This document shows positions 54,201 through 62,793 of a DNA stretch of 64,000 bases, one piece after another. Origin of the DNA: Parabacteroides sp. PH5-46 (GTDB taxonomy: Bacteria; Bacteroidota; Bacteroidia; Bacteroidales; Tannerellaceae); assembly GCF_029892785.1 (NCBI RefSeq), contig NZ_JARXXA010000015.1, forward strand, positions 38,395 through 102,394. The letters run 5' to 3'. Position 1 is the stretch's first letter; every line of letters starts with the position of its first letter. The notes under the pieces were generated by a model. It ran no database searches. It was given only the letters and a program-made list of their open reading frames with translations, and was not told the origin of the DNA. The position numbers and the translations under genes were made by a program.

Positions 54201-54307
54201 GGGTTACAGCTATGGATCAGCTGGTCGACAGTTGTGAACCACGTGGTCGACAGCCGTGACCCAGCTGGTCGACAAGTGTGAACCACGTGGGTCACAGCTG
54301 TGACCCA
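54201..54307. repeat. Nested palindrome cluster C
   Basis: Two tandem copies of a unit of about 44 bp (54218-54261 and 54262-54306), each built as CAGCTGGTCGACA, then GTGAACCACGTGG, then an arm ending in GTGACCC. Embedded palindromes are ACCACGTGGT (54238-54247) and the perfect 20-bp TGGGTCACAGCTGTGACCCA (54288-54307). CAGCTG, GTCGAC and CACGTG cores alternate. The cluster is GC-rich within AT-rich surroundings and lies between two divergent genes. Vocabulary differs from clusters A and B. Confidence 0.8.
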
Positions 54308-54446
54308 GCAACTTTTTTCTGTAAAATATAAAGAAGCTTCAGCGGATGACGTAAATTTAATTAGGATTTTTGCTTTTAATCTTTTACATTTACAACGTTT
54401 TTAATGGCTCATGTTCGCGCAAACATTTTATCATAATATAATTACC

Positions 54447-55883
54447 ATGAAATCAGAAAACAATTCACGTCGCCAGTTTTTAAAGCAATCACTGGCGCTT
54501 TCGGCAGCTACAGCTGTGCCTTCTTTCTGGACACCGGCTACGGCTCGTGCCACATCTACCACTCCTTCAGTAAGTGCAAACAGTAAAGTAAACCTGGCCC
54601 TGATAGGTATTGGTTTCCGGGGAGGAGAGATAGCAAAAGACTTATACAAAACCGGTTTGTGTAATATCGTAGCTTTGTGCGACGTAGATATGGGTGCTCC
54701 CCATACACAGGAAATTATCAATATGTTTCCAAAAGTACCCCGTTTTCAGGACTTCCGGAAAATGTTCGACAAAATGGCCGGGAAGATTGATGCAGTAACG
54801 GTAGGCGTGCCCGACCATGCGCATTTCCCCATCACCATGGAAGCCATGGCTCATGGCAAACATGTGTATGTAGAGAAGCCTATGGCGCGTACCTTTCACG
54901 AAGTGGAATTAATGATGAAAGGGGAGAAAAAGTATAAGGTTGTGACCCAAATGGGTAACCAGGGACACTCTGAGGACAACTACTTTCAATTCAAGGCTTG
55001 GCATGAGGCAGGAATTATTAAGGATGTAACGGCAATTACGGCCCATATGAACAGCCCTCGCCGCTGGCATGAATGGAATCCGAAGATGACTTCTTTCCCG
55101 GAAGCGGAGCCTCTGCCTTCTACAATGGACTGGGATACCTGGCATGGCGTTGTACACGAACATGATTATAACAAAAATTTAGTTAACGGACAATGGCGTT
55201 GTTGGTACGACTTCGGTATGGGAGCCTTGGGCGACTGGGGAGCTCACATCCTGGATACAGCGCATGAGTTCCTGGATCTGGGACTTCCCTACGAGATTAA
55301 TCCTACCTATCTGAAGGATCATAATCCGTTCTTCTTCCCGATGTCTTCTACGATTATCTTTAAATTCCCGGAACGAGGCAACATGCCGGCAGTAGATATA
55401 AGCTGGTATGACGGACTGGACAATATCCCACCGGTACCCGCAGGATATGGAACCTCTGATATTGACCCAAATATACCTACAGTGGCGGGAGGAAAGATAC
55501 AACCTTCCAAACTGAATCCGGGCAAGGAAATATACTCAAAGACATTGACCTTCAAGGGTGGCTCGCACGGAAGTACACTCTCTATCATTCCAGAAGAAAA
55601 AGCCAAAGAAATGGCCTCGAAGCTACCGGAAGTACCTAAAAGCCCGTCCAACCACTTCGAGAACTTCCTATTGGCCTGCATGGGCAAGGAAAAGACCCGT
55701 TCCCCCTTCTCGATAGCCGGCCCGCTGAGCCAGGTATTCTGTCTGGGCGTATTGAGCCAGCAGTTGGGTACAAAACTTATTTTTGATCGCGAAACCAAAC
55801 GCATCACCAACAACCCATTGGCCAACCAGCTACTATACGGCTCATCCCCTCGTAGCGGTTGGGAAGAATATTACAAAGTATAA
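54447..55883 (+). CDS. TAT-exported Gfo/Idh/MocA oxidoreductase
   Basis: 478 residues from the ATG at 54447, which gives a twin-arginine signal (SRRQFLKQSLALSAATA). The Rossmann motif is ALIGIGFRGGEIAKDLY, and VYVEKPMARTF has the catalytic lysine. The C-terminal domain (GALGDWGAHILDTAHEFLDL) is of the bacterial Gfo/Idh type with a long insert. Export with a bound NAD cofactor explains the TAT signal. Some relatives are GH109 glycosidases or sugar-modifying enzymes; no firm assignment is possible. Confidence 0.9.
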   Translation: MKSENNSRRQFLKQSLALSAATAVPSFWTPATARATSTTPSVSANSKVNLALIGIGFRGGEIAKDLYKTGLCNIVALCDVDMGAPHTQEIINMFPKVPRFQDFRKMFDKMAGKIDAVTVGVPDHAHFPITMEAMAHGKHVYVEKPMARTFHEVELMMKGEKKYKVVTQMGNQGHSEDNYFQFKAWHEAGIIKDVTAITAHMNSPRRWHEWNPKMTSFPEAEPLPSTMDWDTWHGVVHEHDYNKNLVNGQWRCWYDFGMGALGDWGAHILDTAHEFLDLGLPYEINPTYLKDHNPFFFPMSSTIIFKFPERGNMPAVDISWYDGLDNIPPVPAGYGTSDIDPNIPTVAGGKIQPSKLNPGKEIYSKTLTFKGGSHGSTLSIIPEEKAKEMASKLPEVPKSPSNHFENFLLACMGKEKTRSPFSIAGPLSQVFCLGVLSQQLGTKLIFDRETKRITNNPLANQLLYGSSPRSGWEEYYKV

Positions 55884-55892
55884 ATCGGGCGG

Positions 55893-56036
55893 AATACGCA
55901 GAACGCAGAACGGAACACGCAGGACAGAAACACACCCCCTGCCCCCTCTCAAGAGGGGAGAGCTCTCTCCGTGCTGCGTACTGCGTTCTGCATGCTGCGA
56001 AAAAAGCAGAACGGCGAACCGCGTTCTGCTTTTTTT
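55893..56036 (+). repeat. CGCAGAACG/CCCCTCTC repeat, copy 4, with terminator
   Basis: Direct CGCAGAACG units (55897 onwards), CACACCCCCTGCCCCCTCTC with AAGAGGGG as core hairpin (near 55931-55958), then complementary CTGCGTACTGCGTTCTGC units. It ends in a separate strong terminator, AGCAGAACG (56005-56013) with CGTTCTGCT (56022-56030) and a T-run. It ends the upstream gene's transcript just before the parC promoter. Confidence 0.8.
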
Positions 56037-56038
56037 CT

Positions 56039-56046
56039 TATCTTTG
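56039..56046 (+). promoter_or_regulatory. parC promoter, -7 box
   Basis: TATCTTTG matches TAnnTTTG, 33 bp before the ATG at 56080. It begins 3 bp after the T-run of the preceding terminator, so repeat and promoter are tightly packed. Confidence 0.6.
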
Positions 56047-56079
56047 CGTTTTTAGCTAAAAAAGACGGGAAGATTTTAT

Positions 56080-58827
56080 ATGAAATCGGAAGACAACACA
56101 GATTACAACGAAGACAAAGAAAAAGAAGAACTAAATGACTCACAGACTCCATCTGACATCTCTGACGTAAACGAAGGAGAAGGGGAGGCTTCGGAGGATG
56201 CCCATTCTGAATATAAAGCGCCGGGAAAAAGTGACGGGAAAGTTACTCATAACCTGTCTGGTATGTATCAGGATTGGTTTTTGGATTATGCTTCGTATGT
56301 AATTCTGGAACGTGCCGTGCCGAATATCGGTGATGGCCTGAAACCCGTACAACGTCGTATTCTTCACTCAATGAAGCGTCTGGACGACGGACGCTATAAC
56401 AAAGTAGCCAACATAGTAGGACATACCATGCAGTTTCACCCGCATGGGGATGCTTCCATTGGGGATGCTCTGGTGCAACTGGGACAGAAAGATCTGCTGA
56501 TCGACTGTCAGGGAAACTGGGGGAATATCCTTACGGGAGACGGAGCTGCTGCCCCTCGTTATATCGAGGCGCGACTGACAAAGTTTGCTTTGGAAACGGT
56601 ATTCAACCCCAAGACAACTAACTGGCAACCTTCTTATGACGGACGAAACAAGGAACCGATAGCGCTTCCCGTAAAGTACCCCTTGTTGCTGGCTCAGGGA
56701 GTAGAAGGGATTGCCGTAGGTTTGTCTTCCAAAATACTTCCGCACAACTTCAACGAATTACTGGATGCTTCGATTGCTTATCTGAAAAACGAAGAATTTG
56801 TGCTGTATCCCGATTTCCAGACAGGAGGTTATATAGATGTAACGAAATACAACGATGGCGAACGGGGCGGCTCGGTAAAGGTACGTGCCAAAATAGGCAA
56901 GCTGGACAATAAAACACTTGTCATCAGCGAAGTGCCTTACGGACGAACCACCTCTTCCGTGATTGAATCTATCCTGAAAGCGAATGACAAGGGGAAAATA
57001 AAAATCAAGAAAGTTGACGATAATACTGCCAGCAATGTAGAGATATTGGTGCATCTGGCGCCCGGTGTTTCATCGGACAAGACGATTGATGCCCTGTATG
57101 CGTTTACTGATTGTGAAATTAGTATTTCGCCCAACTGCTGCGTGATTCAGGATAATAAGCCTCACTTCCTTACGGTAAGTGATGTGTTGCGTTTTTCAAC
57201 GAATAATACCCTTCAACTCTTACAATTGGAACTGGAGATAGAGAAAGGCGAGTTGGAAGAAACCCTGTTCTTTGCCTCTCTGGAGAAGATCTTTATTGAA
57301 GAACGCATCTATAAAGACAAAGAATTTGAGAATGCCAAGGATATGGATCAGGCTATCGCACATATCGATACACGCCTGGAGCCATTCAAGCCCAAACTGA
57401 TCCGAGAAGTAACACGCGAAGATATCCTGAAATTGATGGAAATCAAGATGGGTAGGATTCTCAAGTTTAATTCGGACAAGAGCAATGAGTTGATTGCCAA
57501 GATAAAGAAGGATATAAAAGAGATTAACTTCCACCTGAAAAATATTGTTCCTTATACCATCGACTGGTTTGCCAAACTGAAAGAACGGTATGGGGAGGGC
57601 TATCCCAGACGGACGGAGATACGGAGCTTTGATACCATAGAAGCCGCTACAGTAGTAGAAGCAAACGAAAAACTGTACATCAACCGTACGGAAGGCTTTA
57701 TCGGTATGTCTTTGAAGAAGGACGAGTTTATCTGTAACTGTTCCGATATGGATGATATTGTTCTCTTCTACCGGAACGGTACCTATAAAGTGGTGAAAGT
57801 AGCCGATAAGATGTTTGTAGGCAAAGATCTCCTGTATGTCAATGTCTTCAAAAGGAACGATAGCCGTACGATCTATAATGTGGTCTACCGTGACGGCAAG
57901 ATGGGTAAAAACTACATCAAGCGGTTCAACGTAACAGGCATCACCCGAGACAGAGAATATAACCTGACAAGAGGAACAGACGGATCCCGTATTATGTATT
58001 TCAGTGCGAATCCGAATGGAGAGGCTGAAACGGTTAAAGTAATACTGAAACCAAAACCTCGCCAGAAACTGCTTGTCTTTGAAAAAGACTTCAGCGATGT
58101 GTCGATCAAAGGGCGCAGTTCGATAGGGGTTATCCTGACCAAGGCAGAGATTCATAAAGTATCCCTCAAGCAAAAAGGTAGCTCTACCCTGGGAGGCCGT
58201 ATGGTATGGTTCGACTGGGATGTATTACGCCTCAATTATGACGGGCGCGGAGATGATCTGGGCGAGTTCCAGAGCGACGAACAGATACTGGTGGTGTTGC
58301 GGAACGGCGATTTCTACACCACGAACTTCGACCTTAGCAATCATTATGAGAATAATATCCTAACGATTGAAAAATACGATCCGGAGAAAATATGGACGGC
58401 TGCGATCTATGATGTAGAGCAGGGATACCGTTATCTGAAACGCTTCCAGCTTGAAGCTACGAACCGGAAGCAGAACTTTGTAAGCGATCATCCGGATAGC
58501 CGCTTGTACCTTCTTACGGATGAGGTTTATCCGCGCATTGAAGTAGTGTTTGGCGGAGAAGACAGCTCCAAGGAAACAATGATAATTGATGCCGAGGAAT
58601 TTGTTCCAGTAAGAAGTATCAAAGCCAAAGGAAAACGTATCTCCACCTTGCAGATACAGACCATAAACGAATTGGATCCGGTACGTTTCCCGGAAAATAC
58701 CAGCCCCCAGGATCCGGAAGAAGGCGAAGATGAAGAAGACAGTAACGAGGGGGATGACGAAAAAGAAAAAAGCAAATCAGATATAATTGATGAAATAACG
58801 GGTCAGATGAAATTGTTTGATGAATAG
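56080..58827 (+). CDS. parC: Topoisomerase IV/gyrase-like subunit A
   Basis: 915 residues. The first 55 are acidic and low-complexity (KEKEELNDSQTPSDISD, NEGEGEASEDAHSEY). The catalytic core follows: RAVPNIGDGLKPVQRRIL, the quinolone-region equivalent HPHGDASIGDALV, and the DNA-linking tyrosine Y161 in APRYIEARL. The tower and coiled-coil gate follow, then a C-terminal beta-pinwheel without a clear GyrA box (QRRGGKG-like), which favours ParC over GyrA. The last 45 residues are again acidic (DPEEGEDEEDSNEGDDEKEK). It unlinks daughter chromosomes with ParE, which is not in the window. Confidence 0.9.
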   Translation: MKSEDNTDYNEDKEKEELNDSQTPSDISDVNEGEGEASEDAHSEYKAPGKSDGKVTHNLSGMYQDWFLDYASYVILERAVPNIGDGLKPVQRRILHSMKRLDDGRYNKVANIVGHTMQFHPHGDASIGDALVQLGQKDLLIDCQGNWGNILTGDGAAAPRYIEARLTKFALETVFNPKTTNWQPSYDGRNKEPIALPVKYPLLLAQGVEGIAVGLSSKILPHNFNELLDASIAYLKNEEFVLYPDFQTGGYIDVTKYNDGERGGSVKVRAKIGKLDNKTLVISEVPYGRTTSSVIESILKANDKGKIKIKKVDDNTASNVEILVHLAPGVSSDKTIDALYAFTDCEISISPNCCVIQDNKPHFLTVSDVLRFSTNNTLQLLQLELEIEKGELEETLFFASLEKIFIEERIYKDKEFENAKDMDQAIAHIDTRLEPFKPKLIREVTREDILKLMEIKMGRILKFNSDKSNELIAKIKKDIKEINFHLKNIVPYTIDWFAKLKERYGEGYPRRTEIRSFDTIEAATVVEANEKLYINRTEGFIGMSLKKDEFICNCSDMDDIVLFYRNGTYKVVKVADKMFVGKDLLYVNVFKRNDSRTIYNVVYRDGKMGKNYIKRFNVTGITRDREYNLTRGTDGSRIMYFSANPNGEAETVKVILKPKPRQKLLVFEKDFSDVSIKGRSSIGVILTKAEIHKVSLKQKGSSTLGGRMVWFDWDVLRLNYDGRGDDLGEFQSDEQILVVLRNGDFYTTNFDLSNHYENNILTIEKYDPEKIWTAAIYDVEQGYRYLKRFQLEATNRKQNFVSDHPDSRLYLLTDEVYPRIEVVFGGEDSSKETMIIDAEEFVPVRSIKAKGKRISTLQIQTINELDPVRFPENTSPQDPEEGEDEEDSNEGDDEKEKSKSDIIDEITGQMKLFDE

Positions 58828-58830
58828 CGT

Positions 58831-59679
58831 ATGAAAATCCTACTCCGACTATTACTGTGCTTTTGTTTTGTTCCGCAGGTTTCGGCACAACTGGGATCGG
58901 AAGAACTTCCGCGAACAATGAACGAAGGTACGTTAATTGGAGTTGGTTCTTCCCATGTGAAAGACACCTATCTTTCCCCCTTTAATTATTCAGGCTGGGG
59001 AGCCCGTATCCTGAATGAACGGATGAAGATTATTGGTTCCGGAAATGGGAATTTCTCCCGTCAGCAAATCATCAATGTAGATATCTCCTTCACAAAGAAT
59101 CCGGCTGAAAATGTGAATGATTTTGGGGCTTTTGTAGACTATTCCTTAGGCTATCATTATCGCATAAATGCCTCTCCTAATTTCAAGATACTGACGGGAA
59201 CAACAGCGCATCTGTTGGGAGGCTTTATATACAATACACGAAACGGAAATAATCCGCTTTCAGCCAAGATCGATATCGACCTGGGGCTGTCTGTTATTAT
59301 GCTCTGGAACTTCCGTATGAAGAATACACCGCTTACTTTGCGTTATCAGGGCGAACTGCCCTTTGCCGGTGTGTTTTTCTCTCCCGAATATGGTGTTTCG
59401 TATTACGAAATGTTTAATGTGGGGAACCTCTCCGATGTGGTGGCTTTCAACTCTTTCCATAATAAGTTTGCCCTGAAAAACTATGTTACATTGGATATCC
59501 CGATGCGTAGCTTCACACTTCGCCTGGGCTATCTGAATAGTCTGTATTATACGGACACGAAGGATCTCAGCTCTCACATCATTTCCAATTCGTTTATGGT
59601 GGGGTGGGTGAAAGAATTTATACCTTTGGGAGGTAAACGAAAGAAATATAACGGCAACGTAAGAAGCTCTTATTACTGA
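58831..59679 (+). CDS. DUF3316 exported protein
   Basis: 282 residues with a signal peptide (MKILLRLLLCFCFVPQVSA, cut before QLG). The mature part is rich in amphipathic beta-strands (IINVDISFTKN, DLGLSVIMLWNF, LTLRYQGELPFAGVFFSPEYG) as in small outer-membrane barrels, and matches DUF3316. Start codon lies 3 bp after the parC stop. Function unknown. Confidence 0.78.
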   Translation: MKILLRLLLCFCFVPQVSAQLGSEELPRTMNEGTLIGVGSSHVKDTYLSPFNYSGWGARILNERMKIIGSGNGNFSRQQIINVDISFTKNPAENVNDFGAFVDYSLGYHYRINASPNFKILTGTTAHLLGGFIYNTRNGNNPLSAKIDIDLGLSVIMLWNFRMKNTPLTLRYQGELPFAGVFFSPEYGVSYYEMFNVGNLSDVVAFNSFHNKFALKNYVTLDIPMRSFTLRLGYLNSLYYTDTKDLSSHIISNSFMVGWVKEFIPLGGKRKKYNGNVRSSYY

Positions 59680-59681
59680 TA

Positions 59682-60701
59682 ATGAATCGATATCTCATAT
59701 ACCTGCTTTCGTCTTTCCTGTGTTTCCTTTATTCGGGATGTAACATGGCAGACGAATACAGTACCTCTCCCCGGCAGAACTTTGAAGCCCTGTGGAAGAT
59801 ATTGGATGAGAATTACTGCTTTTTCGACTATAAAGGAGTAGACTGGAATGAGGTATACGAAAGGTATAGTTTCGGTATTGACGACTCGATGAACGAATAT
59901 GAGTTGTTCAGTGAAATGGAAAGTATGCTTAATGAACTGAGAGACGGACATATTAACCTAAACTCTACTTTCCGCATCTCTTCTTACGAAGGCTGGTATG
60001 CCGACCATCCCTCCAATTTCAACTGGAATGTACTTTATAATACCTACCTACCGGGTGCAGCCAGAGCCGGCGATTACGACGAGATCAGATACACTCGTAT
60101 GGCCGGTGGACAGATAGGGTATATCTATTATGCCAGCTTCAGGGAAAGTATCCTGGAAATGGAATTAGACAGTATTTTCAGCTCGTTTAAAAACTGCAAA
60201 GGATTGATCATTGATGTGCGTGATAACGGAGGCGGATCATTGACTAATTCAGACCGCCTGGCTTCCCGCTTCCTGGACAAGAAAATACTTTGCGGTTATA
60301 TCCAACACAAGACAGGGAAAGGACATCATGACTTTTCTAACCCATATCCGATCTATTTATCCCCTTCTCACAGCGATTTGTGGCTGAAACCAGTCATTGT
60401 ACTAACCAATCGGAGATGTTACAGTGCAGCGAATAATTTCGTCAGCAAAATGCGCGAACTCCCCAACGTACGCACCTTAGGAGGCAGCACAGGCGGTGGC
60501 AGCGGTTTCCCCTTCACCTCCGAACTACCCAATGGCTGGAGTATCCGTTTCTCCACCAGTCCCATCCTCAATGTAAACAAGGAGCACACGGAATTTGGCA
60601 TAGAACCCGATATCAAAGTAAGCCTCTTACCCAACGACACCGAAAAAAACAAAGATTCCCTTATAGAAGCAGCTTTGGCTCTTTTATTATCAGGAAATTA
60701 G
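59682..60701 (+). CDS. S41 family peptidase lipoprotein
   Basis: 339 residues with a lipoprotein signal (MNRYLIYLLSSFLCFLYSGC). The N-terminal helical part (NFEALWKILDENYCFFDYKG, then MLNELRDGHINL) precedes a tail-specific protease domain. The nucleophile is the serine in RRCYSAANNF; GLIIDVRDNGGGS is the strand before the site. There is no obvious PDZ domain, which some Bacteroidetes S41 proteins lack. It is the last gene of the parC unit, 2 bp behind the DUF3316 gene. Confidence 0.9.
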   Translation: MNRYLIYLLSSFLCFLYSGCNMADEYSTSPRQNFEALWKILDENYCFFDYKGVDWNEVYERYSFGIDDSMNEYELFSEMESMLNELRDGHINLNSTFRISSYEGWYADHPSNFNWNVLYNTYLPGAARAGDYDEIRYTRMAGGQIGYIYYASFRESILEMELDSIFSSFKNCKGLIIDVRDNGGGSLTNSDRLASRFLDKKILCGYIQHKTGKGHHDFSNPYPIYLSPSHSDLWLKPVIVLTNRRCYSAANNFVSKMRELPNVRTLGGSTGGGSGFPFTSELPNGWSIRFSTSPILNVNKEHTEFGIEPDIKVSLLPNDTEKNKDSLIEAALALLLSGN

Positions 60702-60733
60702 CCAAACCACCCCTCAAAAACTCCCACAAATAC

Positions 60734-60763
60734 TTGCCAATAACCAAAAAAGCATTACCTTTG
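60734..60763 (+). promoter_or_regulatory. tRNA-Leu promoter
   Basis: TTG at 60734-60736, a 19-bp spacer and TACCTTTG at 60756-60763: a textbook Bacteroidetes promoter, ending 10 bp before the tRNA. Confidence 0.8.
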
Positions 60764-60773
60764 CACACGCAAT

Positions 60774-60855
60774 GCGGCTGTGGTGTAATTGGTAGCCACG
60801 CTAGACTTAGGATCTAGTGCTTCACGGCGTGGGGGTTCGAGTCCCTTCAGCCGCA
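60774..60855 (+). tRNA. tRNA-Leu (anticodon UAG)
   Basis: 82 nt. The acceptor stem GCGGCTG/CAGCCGC is perfect. The anticodon stem CTAGA/TCTAG holds loop CTTAGGA with anticodon TAG (60808-60810), read as leucine. A long variable arm (TGCTTCACGGCGTG) as expected for class II tRNA-Leu precedes the T-arm with loop TTCGAGT. CCA is not encoded. An integrase gene follows 260 bp downstream, so the 3' end is the likely attachment site. Confidence 0.95.
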
Positions 60856-60880
60856 CTGATAAAAATCAAAAAATCAAGCA

Positions 60881-60917
60881 AATCTCTGAAAATCAATAGG
60901 TTTTCAGAGATTTTTTT
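60881..60917 (+). terminator. tRNA-Leu terminator
   Basis: AATCTCTGAAAA (60881-60892) with TTTTCAGAGATT (60901-60912), 12-bp perfect stem, 8-nt loop, followed by a T-run. It lies 25 bp after the tRNA. Confidence 0.85.
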
Positions 60918-61118
60918 ATTCCCTGAAACATACGAAAAAGCAAAAAATGGCAGTTTTAAGCAGTATAAACTGACCCTAATCGTGACCCCATTCCAAAAAT
61001 AACAAATGGGGTCACAAATAAGTAACTAAAATGGTTTTAATATTCTGATATGTAGTGTTTTGCACAGGTGGATTTTGGGTTAATATTTTTAGTTTTACAA
61101 CCAAAAAATTCATGTTTT

Positions 61119-62393
61119 ATGGAACAAAAAACAAGCAATCAAAGGGGCACATTTAATGTGATGTGCTACCTGAAAAAGTCAAAAGCATTAAAGAATGGTG
61201 AAATTCCAGTCTACATGCGAGTTACAGTTAACAGGCAGTCCTTTACTTTCAGTATGCAAGGCTCTATTCTCCCCTCTCTATGGAGTCAAGAGAAAGAAAA
61301 AAGTAAAGGAAAAGACAGGGAAGCCCAAGATCTCAATCATTATATTGAGTCTGTCAAATCTCGTCTCTACAAAATTCATCGTGAGTTGGAGATAGATGGC
61401 AAGCCCATCTCTGCGCAGATTATCAAAGACATCTTTTTGGGCAACGTGAAACCGGAAGAAGGTAAAAACTTAGTAGAAGTCCATACGGAACATAACGAGA
61501 GATGCCGGAGGCTAATCAATACAGAATACTCCCCGTCTACTATCTACAAGTTCGATGCTTCTTTGAAGTTCTTGAAGCTCTTTATGAAAAAAGAATATGG
61601 CAAAGAGGATATCCCATTGAGTAAACTTAATCCCGATTTTATCCGACGATATGAAGTTTTCTTGAAAACAGAGCGGGGTTGTAACAACAACTCAGCAATC
61701 AAGCATTTGAAGATATTCAAGAAAGTTGTTCGTATTGCTCTGGCTAACGATTGGATGCAGAAAGATCCTTTCACCAGTATTAAATTCCATTTGGATGAAG
61801 TACATGTGGATTTCCTCACAATGGAAGAATTGGAAATGCTTGCCAATAAAGAATTGCCGATTAAACGACTGGCGCAGGTTCGGGATGTTTTCGTGTTCTG
61901 TGCGTTTAGTGGATTGGCGTTCGTTGATGTAAAAGGGCTTCGGCAGGAACACATTATTAAAGATGCCAGTGGGCGCATGTGGATTCGGAAACCTCGGCAG
62001 AAAACAAATAATATGTGTAATGTCCCTCTTTTGCAAATCCCTCAAGCCATTCTGGAGAAGTATAAAGAAGATAAAAGTTGTCTATTAACAGGGCAACTCT
62101 TACCCGTTCCTACAAACCAAAAGTATAATGCGTACTTGAAAGAATTGGCAGATTTATGCGGAATTAAGAAACGGCTGACGAGCCACGTTGCACGCCACTC
62201 GGCGGCGACCTCTGTGTTTTTAGCCAACAAAGTATCCATGGAAAACGTAGCTAAGATGCTTGGTCATTCTTCTACTCGTATGACACAACATTATGCACGG
62301 GTACTTGACCAAAGCATTGCGGAGGATATGGATAATGTGGATGCGATATTGTCTAAAATAGGCATGAACAAGAATAGAAAGGAGCAGTCATGA
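61119..62393 (+). CDS. Tyrosine recombinase (integrase)
   Basis: 424 residues from the ATG at 61119. The N-terminal arm-binding domain (TFNVMCYLKKSKALKNGEIP) and SAM-like core-binding domain (about 105-200) precede the catalytic domain. Found: H356-xx-R359 in TSHVARHSAA, H383 in MLGHSSTR, and the nucleophile Y392 in QHYARV. Arg I is absent: the FSGLAFVDV motif has A267 in its place. Loss of this residue is known from IntDOT of the Bacteroides element CTnDOT. The gene adjoins tRNA-Leu, so it should have driven insertion there. Confidence 0.93.
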   Translation: MEQKTSNQRGTFNVMCYLKKSKALKNGEIPVYMRVTVNRQSFTFSMQGSILPSLWSQEKEKSKGKDREAQDLNHYIESVKSRLYKIHRELEIDGKPISAQIIKDIFLGNVKPEEGKNLVEVHTEHNERCRRLINTEYSPSTIYKFDASLKFLKLFMKKEYGKEDIPLSKLNPDFIRRYEVFLKTERGCNNNSAIKHLKIFKKVVRIALANDWMQKDPFTSIKFHLDEVHVDFLTMEELEMLANKELPIKRLAQVRDVFVFCAFSGLAFVDVKGLRQEHIIKDASGRMWIRKPRQKTNNMCNVPLLQIPQAILEKYKEDKSCLLTGQLLPVPTNQKYNAYLKELADLCGIKKRLTSHVARHSAATSVFLANKVSMENVAKMLGHSSTRMTQHYARVLDQSIAEDMDNVDAILSKIGMNKNRKEQS

Positions 62394-62749
62394 GAAGACA
62401 AACAATAAGCATAGAAAACGGTATTGTATATCTCCCTCAATCCGTTGATATTTGGATGAGCCATCATGAGATTGCGGATTTGTTCGGATGCTTTGTGTCT
62501 AAAGTGAATAGCAATATCCGTTCCATACTCAAAAGCGGTGTATTGCGTGAATCGGACGTTTGCCGAACCTACCAGTATCAAAACGGCAACTTCATTGAGC
62601 AATATAATCTGGAAATGATTATCGCCCTTTCGTTCCGCATACAATCAAGGAATACAGAGGTATTTCGCAGATGGCTGACAAGACGGCTTACCAAAGCGGA
62701 AATACCTGAAATGCTAATAATGGCTGTTAAAAATCCGATGCTAAATTGA
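62390..62749 (+). CDS. RhuM-like DNA-binding fragment
   Basis: 119 residues. SHHEIADLFGCFVSKVNSNI resembles the DNA-binding helix-turn-helix of RhuM (virulence) proteins, and the following EQYNLEMIIALSFRIQSR and FRRWLTRRL match the next RhuM block. The usual 200-residue remainder of RhuM is missing. It overlaps the integrase by 4 bp (ATGA), suggesting coupled translation and a role in element control. Whether it is a complete small protein or a decayed one is open. Confidence 0.65.
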   Translation: MRRQTISIENGIVYLPQSVDIWMSHHEIADLFGCFVSKVNSNIRSILKSGVLRESDVCRTYQYQNGNFIEQYNLEMIIALSFRIQSRNTEVFRRWLTRRLTKAEIPEMLIMAVKNPMLN

Positions 62750-62760
62750 GTACTTTTTCC

Positions 62761-62793
62761 AACGGCAGGCTATTGGTTTAGTTTGCCGTTTTT
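62761..62793 (+). terminator. Terminator of the integrase unit
   Basis: AACGGCA (62761-62767) with TGCCGTT (62784-62790), followed by a T-run, 12 bp after the RhuM-like stop. Confidence 0.7.

Noticed and set aside
54238..54290. CCACGTGG cores in cluster C as parS sites
   Set aside because: They lack the TGTT and AACA flanks of the ParB site; only the CACGTG centre agrees.
57220..58173. 317-codon leftward open frame opposite parC
   Set aside because: It is wholly antisense to a conserved core-domain gene, its translation has no family resemblance, and it follows the codon pattern of the real gene in reverse.
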